From: CAZBJJ01 sp964492245
GTDB lineage: Bacteria > Spirochaetota > Spirochaetia > Treponematales > Breznakiellaceae
NCBI GenBank assembly: GCA_964492245.1
Contig: CAZBJJ010000013.1
Coordinates: forward strand, 1 to 41,820
Direction of reading: 5' to 3'
DNA length: 41,820 nt
Position numbers and translations under genes: made by a program. The notes beneath the pieces were generated by a model, which was not told the origin of the DNA, searched no databases, and was given only the letters and a program-made list of their open reading frames with translations. Below are positions 41,447 through 41,820 of this stretch, one piece after another. Within the stretch, counting starts at the first letter, position 1. Every line of letters begins with the position of its first letter.

Positions 41447-41691
41447 TAAAACATCCTAATTTCATCGCTAAAAAGGCCATATTCTTCAAGAATAGTATTA
41501 TACGATTCTATTGCTTCTCTATTTTCTTCCTTCCAAAGATCCACTTTTTTTGATTTAAGGGCTTCTGATAAAGCAGTTTCAAGAGTAGCTGATAAATTTA
41601 TCTTGTACTCTTTTGCCTGAGTCAATAAATCTCTATTAACCGTTAGATTGGTCGGTTTTTTAGGGGCATTAACATTATATAAAGTTGACAT
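41446..41691 (-). CDS. ccdA: CcdA-family antitoxin
   Basis: 81 residues. The N-terminal RHH part (TNLTVNRDLLTQAKEYKINLSATLETAL) binds DNA; the C-terminal part (WKEENREAIESYNTILEEYGLFSDEIRMF) is the CcdB-binding tail of the family. ATG 41691 follows AGGAGG; the longer in-frame form to 41742 covers the promoter. It likely represses its own operon through the palindrome at the -10. Confidence 0.88.
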   Translation of the reverse strand: MSTLYNVNAPKKPTNLTVNRDLLTQAKEYKINLSATLETALSEALKSKKVDLWKEENREAIESYNTILEEYGLFSDEIRMF

Positions 41692-41702
41692 AATACACCT
41701 CC

Positions 41703-41742
41703 TGTATGCATACAATATATGCGCATAAAATATATTTGTCAA
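41703..41742 (-). promoter_or_regulatory. ccdAB promoter with palindromic operator
   Basis: On the minus strand TTGACA (41737-41742), 17 bases, TATATT (41714-41719), and directly after it the perfect 12-bp palindrome TGTATGCATACA (41703-41714), which covers the start point. This is a strong promoter placed for repression by the antitoxin. Confidence 0.8.
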
Positions 41743-41820
41743 GAAAGAAGATGTAATGATCTGGTATTTTTAGTCCTCGGCCCGAAGCAGAATTATGATC
41801 CTCGACATAGAGCCAGTCGC

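Overview
The window looks like a spirochaete chromosome, most likely a treponeme relative. The reasons are a CheX-type phosphatase beside a stand-alone CheY, LPP20-like lipoproteins with relaxed lipoboxes, a cyclophilin-FKBP fusion, a ChvE-type sugar transporter with treponeme-like signal peptides, and several large proteins resembling uncharacterised treponemal families. The assignment rests on gene content, since there is no rRNA. The sequence is a draft scaffold with two gaps of exactly 100 N (3489-3588 and 21750-21849). Both gaps sit inside 12-bp in-frame tandem repeats.

Layout. 0-3 kb: a signalling operon with CheY-like receiver, CheX and a membrane-bound CheA-like Hpt kinase. 3-9.3 kb: a repeat-bearing unknown protein divergent from glpK, then a dual PPIase, an ApbE lipoprotein and a PilZ protein. 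9.3-14.6 kb: purE-F-M-N-H, a purine synthesis operon with ATGA overlaps. 14.7-18.1 kb: a CcdA/DsbD-like membrane protein, and a cupin divergent from a GH3 glycosidase. 18.2-23.2 kb: tRNA-Ala(GGC), a large unknown protein, and a minus-strand operon of membrane alpha/beta-hydrolase-like protein, NIF3, lspA and a small membrane protein. 23.3-29.2 kb: transketolase, an apparent MlaE-MlaD chimera left by an internal deletion, nadA, and two lipoproteins. 29.4-38.5 kb: a sugar-sensing and uptake locus made of binding protein, YesM-type kinase, YesN-type regulator and second binding protein, followed by the ChvE/MmsA/MmsB ABC importer. 38.5 kb to the end: an AT-rich accessory region with a truncated core-gene tail at its edge, a DUF6364/PIN toxin-antitoxin pair, a WecA/TagO-type glycosyltransferase, and a CcdA/CcdB pair followed directly by an attC-like integron recombination site.

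The most interesting signals are four. (1) Nine genes have a -10 hexamer, most often TATACT, only 6-9 nt before the start codon, which suggests widespread leaderless transcription beside Shine-Dalgarno-led operons. (2) The in-frame mlaE::mlaD fusion. (3) The attC-like site behind ccdB, which suggests a cassette array continuing beyond the right edge. (4) Short dispersed or palindromic elements placed exactly at the ends of convergent genes. No complete, clearly unknown defence or biosynthetic system is visible.
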